A stretch of DNA of 64,000 nucleotides from Stramonita haemastoma. Its lineage: Eukaryota; Mollusca; Gastropoda; Neogastropoda; Muricidae. Location of the stretch: the NCBI GenBank assembly GCA_030674155.1, contig CM060326.1, positions 17,201,637 to 17,265,636 on the forward strand, written 5' to 3'. Positions 34,080-48,316 of the stretch are shown here, in pieces; position 1 is the stretch's first letter; each line of letters begins with the position of its first letter. A program made the position numbers and the translations under genes. The notes beneath the pieces were generated by a model. That model had not been told where the DNA came from, did not search any database, and was given only the letters and a program-made list of their open reading frames with translations.

Positions 34080-34925
34080 TCTTGCTGTCTCATCTTCTGC
34101 AACGTCCCCGTCCTGCTGTTTCCACGTCACTCATTTTAATCTCCACGCCACAGCCATACCCAGATTCGTTATGTTTCATCCTGAGGGTCGGGAGACAGCT
34201 GGGAGCCCATCAATATTAGGCCACCATTGGATCACCAGCCAGAGGGGCCTTGCAATTTTGCTGGGGCACTTTGGTGGTGTTCAGTGGTTTATGTTCTGAG
34301 CTTACATCTGGAGGACACCTCCTACTAAGCCCCCTACTAACTACACTATTAGCTCAGTCGCAGAGCCAGCCAGACTAAGTGAGTCACTGACTCGAGGTGG
34401 CAAGCACCACAAAGTCCCTCCAACAGCCATCTCCCCGCAAACCCCCAACCCCAAAAGCTTTGACACAAACTGACCACAGACACAGAAGTGCATGGTAAAC
34501 CAATCTGAGGTCACCATGAGACCAGAGCACCAAGGGCTACAGAATCAGAGGCAATTTTTATTATTGCATGATAATCAATGGTAGTGAGGATGATGTAATG
34601 ATGCTGATGTGGAAGTGCACCGGCTTTAAGACTACTTGACATGGTTGTACACTATGCTTACTGTCATAGTATATCCCGGCATTAACCGGGCCTGAGAGAC
34701 ACAGACACTTGCAGTGTTGGTCAGGTAATTTGAGCAGCACTCTCAAATTCGGATTCGTAAAGTGGATGAAGTTTTACCTGTGGTCCCTGTCTCCCCACTT
34801 AGCGCACGGTACACTCACTCTGGGTAGGAGCCAGCTGGAGTACGAAAAATCCCCTGACTCTTATGGGATTCGAACCCGCGACCTTCCAGTGCGAAATCTA
34901 AGGCATTAACTACCGCGCAATGGCG
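34080..34925 (-). mobile_element. long tRNA-headed repeat, family C (about 0.84 kb)
   Basis: On minus, the head has AGTTAATGCC (box A position) and GGTCGCGGGTTCGAATCCC (a strong box B). The body runs through TACCTGACCAACACTGCAAG, CAACCATGTCAAGTAGTC, AAAATTGCCTCTGATTCTG, GGTCTCATGGTGACCTC and a distal half ending near AACAGCAGGACGGGGACG. It is much longer than the usual 200-400 bp SINE. The second copy lies on the plus strand at 44.81-46.53 kb. It has no coding capacity, so it would be non-autonomous. Confidence 0.75.
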
Positions 34926-35149
34926 ACTAGTCTATATTGCTTCATTCCTTGGTAAATAGTTCGATCAGTTGTTTGAATTTGGAATATATCCAAATGAATG
35001 GTCATAGTAAGAAATACATACTCTACACAAGAAAGGATATAAAATCATTAATTGTCCTGATAGGTAAAGAGGAACATTTTTGTTGAATGTGTGTAGCCAG
35101 ATATATTGGTATATCTTGAAAAAAGTCTTACCAAATAGTCAGAGGAAAA

Positions 35150-36130
35150 TAAGATTATAAGTGAATTTCAAGCAGGTTTTTGTCAGAACTACAGTACCAT
35201 TGATCCCATATTTACTTTTTTAGCTTTGCTATAGAGCCATCTTCTTAATCGCTGTAAACTATGTGTAACATGTATTGATTTTAGACAAGCTTTCGATTTA
35301 GCAGATAGACACCATCTCTGGGTTGTTCTAAAAAAATGTTAATGAAGTTAGGATGTATAGAGCCATTTAAAGTATTATGGGGTTGTTAAAGTAAGTGTTG
35401 GTAGAAATTCAATGGGTATGTTTTTCTGCCTCCTTGGTGTAAAACATGGAAAGTGTGCAGCCCAATTTTGTTTATTCTTTTTCTAATAAATGAACTGACC
35501 AATGTCATTCAAGCTTCAGGCAAAGATGGTGCTAGGCTGTCCCCAGAGACGTTTCTGAAATTTTTATCCTGTTATTTTCTAATGATTTTATTCTGCTATC
35601 TTATTCAGTAACAGGTCTTCAGCATCAGTTGTACATTTTAAAAGGCACTGCTAACAGACTTGGCCTTAATGTAAACTTTGACAAATCAAATGCTATCGCA
35701 TTCAGTGCATACATTTCACTGAAAGAAAAATGGTAGTAACGCAAAAGTGGAGATAGTGAATTGTAACAAACACTTATGTGTTATCATTTCCACTTGTTTA
35801 ACTTTCTCATATGCATTAGATGATAAGACTCTCATAGCAAGAAAAGCAATTGTCTGCATTTTGAAGCTGCTATAGACAGTTGGTGACCAGTCCCCATCGT
35901 TATTCTTCAAATTGACTGCCAAATCCAAATTCAGCCAATGTTAACATACAATTCTGAAGTGTTAGATCACAATACTATTGAACGTGTTCATACATTTGCA
36001 CTGAAAATGCTACATTAATGTTAATATCAGAACCCCAATGCTCTAAAGTATGCAGCGACTGGACTATGTCCACTCTATTTCATTACCTACACTAGATGTA
36101 TAAAATATTGGTTGAAGATGAAGACAATGG
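35150..36130 (+). mobile_element. L2/CR1-like LINE fragment, RT palm region
   Basis: The plus strand with shifts reads ISEFQAGFCQNYSTID, CVTCIDFRQAFDLADRHHLW, SPILFILFLINELTN, LKALLTDLALM, and, with several stops, a NKHLCVIISTCLTFSYALDD block. It is the same group as 19.97-20.57 kb. Badly decayed; the catalytic Asp-Asp is not readable. Confidence 0.6.
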
Positions 36131-36157
36131 CTGAATACACATTTCCTCTAAAAGGTC

Positions 36158-36159
<2 letters not shown>

Positions 36160-36202
<43 letters not shown>

Positions 36203-36265
36203 GAAGAGAGAGAGAGAGAGAGAAAAGAAGAGAGAGAGAGAGAGAAAATAAAAATATATATAATA
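36160..36265. repeat. (TA)n and (GA)n arrays
   Basis: About 40 bp TA followed by two GA blocks separated by AAAAGAAG. Confidence 0.9.
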
Positions 36266-37490
36266 TATATAATTGAGAATAAATAGTGGAGAAAAACAAG
36301 TGCAGGTAACCAGTTATATCTTCACTCTCATCATAAAATTGGTGATTGTCAAAGACTCCCCCCCCCCCTCAAACAAAAAAACAAACAAACAAAAATATAA
36401 GATAAATGTCTTAAAAGGCAGCATTTGGGTAATTATTGAGTAAGGACCATGCTGTGGGCCTGACCTGAATCGAGTTTTGGATCCTGGTTGAGCACTCTTC
36501 AGAGGTCCTGGCAGTGATTCCAACCTCACTCACTCTCTGAGGTAGAGCAAGACACTTTTTAGAATTCAGAAGTGTCTTTTGCAGCCCTAAGAATATGCTA
36601 ATATTCATGTGGCCTACCACTGCTGCCAGTAAAAGATGAAAATAGAAGGAGAAAAAAATATGTTAGGAAAAATATTGTTTAAAAAAAATCAATCTAGAAG
36701 AAAATACCCACCTAGTCAATCTTTGTGCATTATGTTCGTGGATCCTTTATAAGAAAGGATGCAAGGAGATCATAATGTCCATACCCAGCCCATAGGCTAG
36801 TTCCAGCTGGATAACAATGATAACCCAAACGTTACTGGACACTTTCAGTGATGGCACAGGCAGTAGAAGTTGAAAAATATATAACGTTCATCATATTTTC
36901 CCCAGTATTTCAAAATGTGAAGTAACAGATAGGTGCAACACACATTTTATTCAGCCAAGTAAAAAAATAAACAAAAGCAAAAGGAATTCAGAAGGTAAGG
37001 AGACACATTGCAGATGGCTAATGTTAGCACTACCACCACCTGCCCCTTCAGCAAAGGACATTGCAGAGGAAGACTATCACAAGTGAGCCATCTCTGAAGT
37101 CATTGCCTCTTACTATTTGTTGTTATTGTTGTTTGCTCCTTGTTTCCTTTTTTCCTTTTTCATGGCAAGCATCTACACTTATTTGCCTGTGAGTTTGAGA
37201 ATTTATATAGAATTTAGTCATGGATAACTTTGTCTTAATGCTGAGCTGTTTCGCACTCTTCAAGTGTGAAGACTAGTGTCTGTTCCATATGCGACCTCAG
37301 TTTATTACATTATCCATAAGGATAGCATGCGTTGTGTAGGGAATAGAGGGGATATGACAATTTGGAAATTCCACTTTTCTAGGCATGTGCATTATCTCTA
37401 GATAACCAACTGTACCCATAGTCTTTCTTCCTCGATTATAGACTGTTTTCATGAAACATTACTCTCTCTGTTGGGATGTAAATAGATAAA
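36266..37490. other. no gene recognised
   Basis: No exon-like frame, no RT motif and no named repeat. A poly-C run lies at 36359-36368. Short frames at 36314-36620 on minus overlap one another and lack any family signal. Confidence 0.5.
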
Positions 37491-37492
37491 CA

Positions 37493-37494
<2 letters not shown>

Positions 37495-37560
<66 letters not shown>

Positions 37561-37658
37561 GTATTATGTATGTATGTATGTATGTATGTATGTATGTATG
37601 TATGTATGTATGTATGTATGTATGTATGTATGTCTGTATGTATGTATGTATGTATGTA
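37495..37658. repeat. (TA)n then (TATG)n
   Basis: About 53 bp TA passing into about 110 bp TATG with two unit variants. Probably grew in the flank of the SINE that follows. Confidence 0.95.
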
Positions 37659-37659
37659 T

Positions 37660-38452
37660 AAGGTGGCAGGGTGAATAAAAATTTCGTCTGCCAAAAAGTA
37701 AACCGTGAGGCTCTGTGTTCAATACCCAGCCACGCCCTTCTTTCAGTTTGACCAAATTTTTTTTTTACTGATTTTGAAAGTCATTCGGATGAGACTATGA
37801 CCGAGGCTCAGGTACGAACGCTCGCAGAACATCTTACGCACACGTTAAAAACCAGTTCCGCATTTTGGAAGAGCAGGCCATTTTGTGCCCGTAGGAACGG
37901 ATTGCAATTTTGTTCTTTTATTTCGGGGATAATGGAATAAGCGATCATGTGCTTGCCTACAGCCAGTCCCTGTGTTCATGTAGTTTTGTAAATTTTGTTA
38001 TCCGTTCCCACCGACACACAACGGTCTACTCTTTTGAAAAGCGGAACGGGTTTTAACGTGTGCGCAAGATGTTTTGCGCGTGTTTGAACACGGGACATCG
38101 GTTTAAAGTCATCGGAAGGACTTTTGGGAGGAGTGGAGTCAGCACTGATGTTAACTTTAGAGGAAAATTCGTCTTGCACGAGACTTGAACCTCGGTCGAA
38201 AGATCACAATGGCACCACTGTAACCACTAGGTTATCCCGTTTTCCAGCATGCACACAAGTGTGTTTAGACACCATTTCTGAGAAAAAAAACAGGGAGTTG
38301 GAATTTCTAGGGCGGTTCGGGGCTGTATATGGCACCGTTCTGCCGGCTCCTGCGACGGCACTGGAACCATGCGTCTCAGCGATTGCCTTTCCAACTGACT
38401 ATTCCAGCGATGTGGGGCCTAGAGCGCAAGTCCATTGTCTTCCGAGACTGAC
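37660..38452 (+). mobile_element. SINE, family A, split by a nested SINE
   Basis: The head starts AAGGTGGCAGGGTGAATAAA, box-B-like TTCAATACCC follows, then the core (GATGAGACTATGACCGAGG, TTACGCACACGTTAAAAACC) to about 37915. The element resumes at 38246 with CAGCATGCACACAAGTGTG and the second 3' module (GGGAGTTGGAATTTC, GGCACCGTTCTGCCGGCTCC, GTCTTCCGAGACTGACGG). The CTAC array that follows takes the tail position. Confidence 0.8.
37917..38245 (-). mobile_element. SINE, family B, nested in family A
   Basis: On minus: head GGGATAACCTAGTGGTTACAG (box A), GAGGTTCAAGTCTCG (box B), GTTAACATCAGTGCTGACTC, core TTGCGCACACGTTAAAACCC, and tail AAATAAAAGAACAAAA. It inserted opposite to, and inside, the older family A copy. 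Confidence 0.8.
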
Positions 38453-38454
38453 GG

Positions 38455-38633
38455 ATACCTACCTACCTACCTACCTACCTACCTACCTACCTACCTACTT
38501 ACCTACCTGCCTACCTACCTACCTACCTACCTACCTACCTACCTACCTACCTACCTACCTACCTACCTACCTACCTACCTATATGTGTATATATATATAC
38601 ATATATATATATATAAATATATATATATATATG

Positions 38634-38724
<91 letters not shown>
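38455..38724. repeat. (CTAC)n, (TA)n, (AC)n composite
   Basis: About 125 bp CTAC, about 55 bp TA with a few breaks, then about 88 bp AC. The 203-codon plus-strand ORF across it is low complexity. Confidence 0.95.
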
Positions 38725-38728
<4 letters not shown>

Positions 38729-38744
38729 ACGCTGAAGTTAAGCG

Positions 38745-38930
38745 CCTGACAGTCAGGCCCAGCGCATCCGACTTCGGCGTGGGAGAGAATTATTATCTTT
38801 TAAGTCTTCCTGGGAAGAAATGTAGGAGAATGGACCAAGAAGGCAGGAAACAGACAAGAAGGAGGTGACAGGAAGAAAAGAAACAAGGCAGAACAGTCTA
38901 TGACAGACGCACAGTATAGTGTAGTCAATG
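38745..38930 (-). repeat. interspersed repeat shared with 57495-57690
   Basis: The minus-strand version (TTCTTCCTGTCACCTCC, GGTCCATTCTCCTAC, AATTCTCTCCCACG) matches the plus strand at 57.5-57.69 kb. Function unknown. Confidence 0.55.
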
Positions 38931-39923
38931 ACAGGCCCACCACATTTTGGTAAAGACAAAAGGCTGCTTTATTGGACGACATAGATGTGACAAAAGCTGT
39001 TATATGTGATCCTGTTTAGAAGTTTTTTTGCAAAAAAAAGGATAAAGATGAACTGATTTATCATGTCTCTAGGCAAATTTGAAAACCATTTAAAAAAAAT
39101 CACAACAAAGACACCACTTTGTAATATACAACAGACAACAGAAACGTCAAGTAAACCACAAACTTTCAAAGCTTGCTGAGAACTAACCACAGATAAAACA
39201 CATTTGTCCACTTACCAGCATCTACATAAAAACACTTTTTTTGGTACCAGTCGTCCCCACTCATAACAATCAAATCACTGAGAAAGAAGCTACAGGTTTT
39301 TGCATCGAACAGCAAATCGCCAACAACAGCTTTCTCTATCTGTTAATGTCTCTTCTCCTCATCTCTGTGTTCCCTTACCAGGTGACATGTGTAGTACCTG
39401 GTCTTCTCCTGTCTTGTAACTCTGCAGGAGGTCTACCTGCTGGCCTCAGCTGACACATTCCCATTCCGGAGTAGCTATTCTTTTTGTACGGGAGACATGC
39501 TGGGTATGTTCATGTTTTCGTTACCAGAAGGTAACTGGACTCCCAACACTCTGCAAAAGTAACTCCCAGATGCATGTCTAAAAATAGTGTTTACAGTTAA
39601 CAGACATATGCATCTAGATCATAGGATTCCTATCCTCCATAGCAGATAGCCCCTCAGCATTGGGTTTAAAAAAAAAAGTGGAAAATCTAACATGCACACA
39701 ACAGAATGAATGAACAAAATTCTATTTTCTTAGGGTAATAGAGTACCTACAAAGACATCTTTTTCATCCATCCGTCTGAAAAAGTACACGAATTAATCTT
39801 AAATTTTTACAGATATGTATCCCAGCAAAGTGCATCATAGCTGTCACGATGAAAAATATGATGGTAATGATCAAAAATGCTTTAACCCCACCCATCCCTC
39901 AACAAAAGACAACGGCAAATAAG

Positions 39924-39925
<2 letters not shown>
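38931..39925. other. no gene recognised
   Basis: Short frames only, with no recognisable domain or repeat. The strand and frame of the 70-80 codon ORFs here give no family match I know. Confidence 0.45.
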
Positions 39926-40405
<480 letters not shown>

Positions 40406-40870
40406 AAATTGTTTAATGTACATCAGCCTTTGGCCACAATACAAAAACGTGGTGGGTATAGAGTGTGTGCATATGACATAGGTGTTATAAACATATTACT
40501 ATCAACGTATATGCATATGAAATAATATATGAGTAATTATAAAGCAAAAAAGTTATATAAGCCATATCTTAACCGTTACTCACAGAGCAATTCGCACGTT
40601 TCGTAAACTACACTGTTTTAAATGTGTTATTCATCAATACAGATATCAATTTCTAGAAAGTTATCCTATTTGTGACGCTCCACCACGAAATGAGTCGCCC
40701 AGCACACTATCCACCTTTCTGCCAGGAGCCATCACAGGCAGGTGGAGAGTGAGAGAGACTTCAGACTTTAGACTTTTACTGTACATCGGCCATAGGCCAT
40801 AATACAAAAGTAAACTGGGCATAGGGAATGGCACATAACAAGAGTGGTACACATACTACTACCAGCATAT
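40406..40870 (-). mobile_element. two short retroposon 3' ends
   Basis: Positions 40406-40500 and 40765-40870 share TGTACATC(A/G)GCC, GGCCA(C/T)AATACAAAA, and a gap then CATA(C/T)TACTA motifs. They look like 5'-truncated ends of one retroposon family read on minus. There is no coding content. Confidence 0.5.
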
Positions 40871-41079
40871 GCTGTCTCAATATTTATGAAAACACAAATA
40901 TTGTATCAGCCATACCATGGGCATTCAACGTGAAAAAAAAAAAAGTCTATATCACAAAATTCAGAATCAACAGTGTTTTGCATATAAATGTTAATCATCA
41001 ATACGGTAATCCATTCTTACGAATTTATCTGACTTCTTCTTTTGATTGCATGAAAGACGAAACGTGAAAGATTATATCT

Positions 41080-41082
<3 letters not shown>

Positions 41083-41159
<77 letters not shown>

Positions 41160-41222
41160 CGGGAGGGAGGGGGGGGGGGGGGCGAGGGGGGGGGGGGAGG
41201 GGGGCGAGGGGGGGGGGGCAAG
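41083..41222. repeat. (GA)n then G-rich run
   Basis: About 75 bp GA followed by about 60 bp of G-runs with AGG and CGAGG breaks. The G-rich part has several G-tracts that could form quadruplex structure. Confidence 0.9.
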
Positions 41223-41424
41223 CGAACGAATTTCCACTCATGAGTGCGATAGAAAGAAACAAAAAATACCCCAAGTCGAAATGCTACTAACTTAATGGTG
41301 ATTAAAATGGTTACATACAAAAAATCTTACCATTGGTGAACCTTGGAGCAAATACAAAAGAGAAAAAGAAACCAGGTATGGAAGGAGGGAAGGAGCAACA
41401 AGAAGCCAAAGGCTTAAAATCAAG

Positions 41425-42095
41425 AACGTCATTTCAAACAAAAACCTTGCAAAGACGTCATTCAGATTTCAAAACCTAGCAAAGACGTCATTCCAATCCC
41501 AAAACCAAGCAAAGACGTCATTACAGTTTTCAAATATAGCAATGATGTAATTCATTTTCCAAAACCTAGCAAAGATGTCATTTTGATTCATATTCCAAAA
41601 CAGAGCAAAGACGTAACTCTTATTCCAAAACCTAGCAAAGATGTCATTCATATTCCAAAATACAGCAAAAACATCATTCACATTCCAAAACCTAGCAGAG
41701 ACTTCATTCTGATTCACATTCCAAAACCTAGCAAAGATGTCCGTCATATTCCAAAACCTAGCAAAGACGTCATTTATATTCCAAAATATAGTTAAGACGT
41801 CATTTATTTTCCAAACCTACCAGAGACGTCATTCTTATTTATATTCCAAATTCAAAACCTAGCTATAAACGTCATTCCACCTCAAAAATGTAGGAAAAAA
41901 ACGTCATTTAAACTAAAACAAAAGCTAGCAAAAACGTCATACTAATAACAAACGTAGCAAAAACGTCAAACCAATTTTAAACCTCGCAAAAAAGTTATAC
42001 CAATTTTAAGCCTGACCAAGGTCATTCAGATTGCAAAACCTTGCAAAGACATCATTCCAATTCTCCAGCCTAGCAAAAACGTCATTTCAAGTACC
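41425..42095. repeat. minisatellite, about 30-bp unit, about 22 copies
   Basis: The unit approximates AAAACCTAGCAAAGACGTCA followed by TTCATATTCC. Copies vary from 28 to 36 bp and diverge toward both ends. Because most units are a multiple of three, both strands stay open for 70-92 codons, giving repeats such as IHIPKPSKDV on plus and DVFARFWNMN on minus. No start context, splice signal or homologue supports translation. Many units keep ACGTCA. Confidence 0.85.
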
Positions 42096-42539
42096 TCGCC
42101 ACAGAGGCAGCCACGCTCTGACTTCAGAGTTTTTGTCTCCTATGCGGGATGTTTTACTAGGAGTTTGTTATGGCTGAACAGATTCCTAGCATACCATTTT
42201 CAACATATAAAATCTAATACAGGCCTCAGCTCTTGGCTGATGCCAATAACTGACAAAACTGTTGACCTGGGCCAATACTGGTTTTTCATGACTTGACTAA
42301 TATACCTTTTAGAACAATTTTTATTCAGACTAAGTATATTGTATCTGAGTATATGTCATGATAAGTGATTATTTTATGAAAAGTAGTGAGAGGAAAATGA
42401 AATCAAACAAAACCAAAACATATAACAACAGCCCCACACACAAACAGAGAGAGAGAGACAGAGAGATAGAGAAACAGAGAGACAGAGAGACAGAGGCAGA
42501 GAATTAGAGAAATAAAATAAAATTAAATTAAATGTTTAT

Positions 42540-42930
42540 TCATAAAGGCCATGGCCCCTTAGAAGGGGGAATATAAATAAAGCAAACAGCAACAACAAAA
42601 CAACAACAACAAAAATATGACGGACATGTGATGGAATTATGTTACATATATACTTCTCCTTTTAAATGCTTTATACATATATATATATTGCCAGTCGTTT
42701 TACATATACTCATTCGTCGAAGCTAATAACAAAACCATCCTGAATAAACATGTAGTACTTATGTGGTATGGACTGCTCTCGTAATTTCTTAACCCTGGGC
42801 AGGAAAGCACAAAAAGGATTTCATCTTCTACTGAGCATTTACAAATTGGGCATTGAAGATTTGTGGCAAGTGCCTTTCTACAGCGATAATAATGTACACT
42901 GATATCCGAAACACCAAATCTAAATCAAAT
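42540..42930 (-). mobile_element. L2/CR1-like LINE 3' end
   Basis: The minus strand reads VHYYRCRKALATNLQCPICK and CSVEDEILFVLSCPGLRNY, the Cys/His-rich C-terminal segment of this LINE group. A short 3' UTR ends at TTTATGAATAAACATTTAAT. Only the last part of ORF2 remains. Confidence 0.6.
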
Positions 42931-42949
42931 ACAAATACAGAGAGTCAGA

Positions 42950-43985
<1,036 letters not shown>

Positions 43986-43999
43986 ATCTAGTATTAAAA

Positions 44000-44700
44000 A
44001 AAAAAAAAAAAAAAAATGATCGAAATCAAGCTGTTAAACTGTACACATCAATGACATGGCTATGAAAAGAAACTCGTTTTAAACAATCCACAACACTAGT
44101 GAATATACAGAACCAAGCCAATCCAATCTGTTGTTAATAGCCCAGCCGACCAAACTGGCTATATCGGGGCTGTCACCTCATAAAATTTAAAACTCAGATT
44201 AACATTGTGCAACTATTATATTCATTAAAACGAGCATAAAACCAACTTTACTGTCCTTGCTTTTATCGATGCCCTGGTAACCATAAGGATCAGCCCAGGA
44301 CGGGCACGCGCGTGCACCGCGTTGTGGGAAAAACCACATCAATCACACATAAAATGAGATAAAACCCAAACCAGATTCCTTAAAACAACCTTGTCCTTAA
44401 AGACTATCTACACCACAATCACTCATATCCGATGGAAAAAGCCAGATTCTCCCAGGAAGTTAAAAAATGGTGTCCGATGGAACATCCCAAAAAAGGATCT
44501 TTAGGGAGTCTGCAGTAAAATGCTTGTGCCTAATATCTTGAACATCTCGACACTCCAGGAGCAGATGCTTGATTGTAACCCGCACATCACAAGTCACATC
44601 ATGGGGTTCCCTCGTCCTTCAGCAAATGAATGCAATATGAGAATGACCCGTGTGTACACAGAAAGTAAACCTTGAGCACCACAACAATAAATGCAGCAGC
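44000..44700 (-). mobile_element. I/jockey-like LINE 3' end fragment
   Basis: The minus strand near 44.64-44.4 kb, with one shift, gives VTIKHLLLECRDVQDIRHKH, FTADSLK and TIFNFLGESGFFHRI. This is the Cys/His-containing C-terminal end that follows RNase H in I-type LINEs. About 400 bp of non-coding sequence follows, perhaps its 3' UTR. Confidence 0.55.
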
Positions 44701-45268
44701 AGCAGCAGCCACAACAACATCAACAACAAAACCAAAGGAAAACATCAGCGCAGATAATACCAGAACGTATTATATCTGTTAATGGAAGTGAAATGACAGG
44801 CCAACCAGCCGCCATGGAGTAGTGATTAGCTCTTTGGATTTCGGATAGGAAGGTCGCGGGTTCGAATCCCATATGAGTCATAGGGATTTGTCAGACTCCG
44901 ACCAGCTCCTACCCAGTTTGAGTTTGCTGTGAGCTCAATGGGGAGACTGGTACCACACAGTCCAACTTCGTCCACTTTACAGATACAAATTTGAGTGCTG
45001 CTCAATTACCTGACCAACATTGCAGGTGTCTGTATCTCTCAGGACCCTGGTTGACGCTGGGATGCAATTTATGACAGTAAATGCAGTGTACAACCATGTC
45101 AAGTAGTCTCAAAGCTGGTACACTTCCACAGCAGCATCACTGCATCATTGTCATTACCACTGATGATCATGCAATAATAAAAATTGCCTCTGATTCTGTG
45201 GCCCCTGTTGCTCTGGTCTCATGGGGACCTCAGATTCGGTTTACCCATACCCTCTGTACATGTGGTGA

Positions 45269-46131
<863 letters not shown>

Positions 46132-46573
46132 TGTGGTGAGTTTGTGTCAAAGCCTTTGGGACAGGAGGTTCACAGGGGGGGGGGGGTAGTCTTTGGAGGG
46201 ATGTGGTGGTTGCCACCTTGGATGGGTGACTCACTCAGTCTGGCTCCGAGACTGATCTAATACTGTCGTTGATAGGGAGCTTAGTAGGTGGTGTCCTGAG
46301 TCTGTTAGCTCAGAGCAGGCACCACTGAACAACAGCAAAGTGACCCAGCAGAAGTGCAGGGCCCCTCTACCTCTGGGTGGAGGCCCCATGGCAGCCTAAT
46401 ATTGATAGGCTTCCTGTTGACTCCCAACCCTGAGGATGACACATAACAAATATGGGTGGAGAGATTGAATCGAGCAGCGTGGAGGCAACAGGACGGGGAC
46501 ATCACAGATAAGGCAGCCAAAAAAAAAGAAATAACAGGCTAAACATAGACTTGTAAGCAGAAAAACATGACAG

Positions 46574-46980
46574 ACTGAAATACTTAGATTGGCCACAAAG
46601 TAAATCACTGAAACACTTAGACTTGACATAGAGTGCATTATTGAAATACCTAGATTTGACACAGAATAAATCATTGAAACACCTAGATTTGACATAGAGT
46701 ACATCACTGAAACACCTAGATTTGATATATAGTCAATCATTAAAACACATAGACATGACAATCATAGAACAAACTACTGAAACACCTAGATTTGATATAA
46801 AGTAAATCATTAAAACATATAGACATGACATAGAGTAAACAACTGAAACACCTATATTTGATATATAGTAAATCATTACAACACCTAGACATAACACAGA
46901 GTAAATCATTGAAACACCTAAACTTGACAGTGTAAACCATTGAAACACCTACACTTGACAAAGAGTAAATCAGTCTTTGA
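46574..46980. repeat. minisatellite, 33-bp unit, about 12 copies
   Basis: The unit is close to TTGAAACACCTAGATTTGAC followed by ATAGAGTAAATCA. Most copies are exactly 33 bp, one is 37 and one is 31. The minus strand stays open across several units (repeating SNLGVSVMYSM-like 11-mers), which follows from the unit length. Confidence 0.85.
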
Positions 46981-46984
46981 CAGA

Positions 46985-47570
46985 TATTCTTAATGCTCAG
47001 AAAAAAGCAGAAGGACGATCCCATACTGTCTACTGCAGGAAGAAAAGAAAATAGAAAAAAAAGACAAAAGCAAGTGGATGCGGAACATTATGCGTTGATC
47101 TGGATCCTTGCAGAGAACCAAAAACAGTGGAAAAACACTACTTACAAGCGCATAGTTGGCTTTGGATGCATGCTTAACGGCTGTACAGGATTTACAGACC
47201 AGTGGGTACTGAACAGTGACTTCAGAGAGCAGCCATGTTATCACAACGAAGGCTACAAGATGAAATCAACATGCATACAAGATTAAGATCTTGCAATTAA
47301 GTAAGACAAATTCTTTAGCAATTAATGAGTGAAACGAAAGAAGAAAAGAAAGACAAGAAAAAATGAAATAAAGATTGACAGACTGATAAAAGCCAAGATG
47401 CAAGGGTAAAAAATGTATAAAGGAAAAAAATTAAGTTTAAAAAAAAAAAGAAAAAAAAGAAGAAAATTGAATAGAAATGGAAAAAAGAGAAACAAAGAAA
47501 GAGAAAACTGCAAAGAAGAAAGAAAACAAGTCAGAGATTAAAAAAAAAAAAAGAAAGAAGAAAAGAAACA
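46985..47570. other. no gene recognised
   Basis: Includes one 97-codon plus-strand ORF (46993-47286) without a known domain and A-rich sequence from 47340. No splice-bounded frame or repeat family identified. Confidence 0.4.
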
Positions 47571-47574
47571 CTGT

Positions 47575-48075
<501 letters not shown>

Positions 48076-48159
48076 TGTGTCTGTGTCTGTTATCTATTAG
48101 TCTGCCACAGCGAGGGAAATGAAGGTGAGATAGAAACAGAAATAAAGGAAGAGACAAAC

Positions 48160-48207
<48 letters not shown>

Positions 48208-48290
48208 GGGGGGGCAGCAGACCAACAGACAGACAGAAGGACAGAGACAGAGACAGAGACAGACAGGTAGAGACAGAGACAGACAGTCTC
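48160..48290. repeat. (GA)n, G run, (GACAGA)n just downstream of receptor stop
   Basis: GA array, a 17-base G run and GACAGA repeats lie 27-150 bp past the stop codon of the receptor, in its presumed 3' UTR. I found no AATAAA on the minus strand between the stop and this block. Confidence 0.85.
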
Positions 48291-48316
48291 GTCTACCCAA
48301 AGGATATGCCATGAAT

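Noticed and set aside
33479..34219. 246-codon plus-strand ORF
   Set aside because: It runs through the inversion point of a LINE; only 33695-34044 is RT in sense, and the rest is antisense or flanking sequence.
34860..34925. Possible tRNA gene (minus), with a matching stretch at 44811-44878 on plus
   Set aside because: Box B is near perfect, but there is no acceptor stem or anticodon arm, and both copies continue into the same 0.8-kb repeat body. It is a SINE-type head.
36545..36575. Short inverted repeat (AAGACACTT...AAGTGTCTT)
   Set aside because: Nine-base arms with no duplicated flanks or second copy; too weak to call a mobile element or terminator.
41469..41795. Repeat proteins of 10-residue units on both strands
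   Set aside because: Follows from a 30-bp minisatellite unit divisible by three; no start context, splice sites or homologue.
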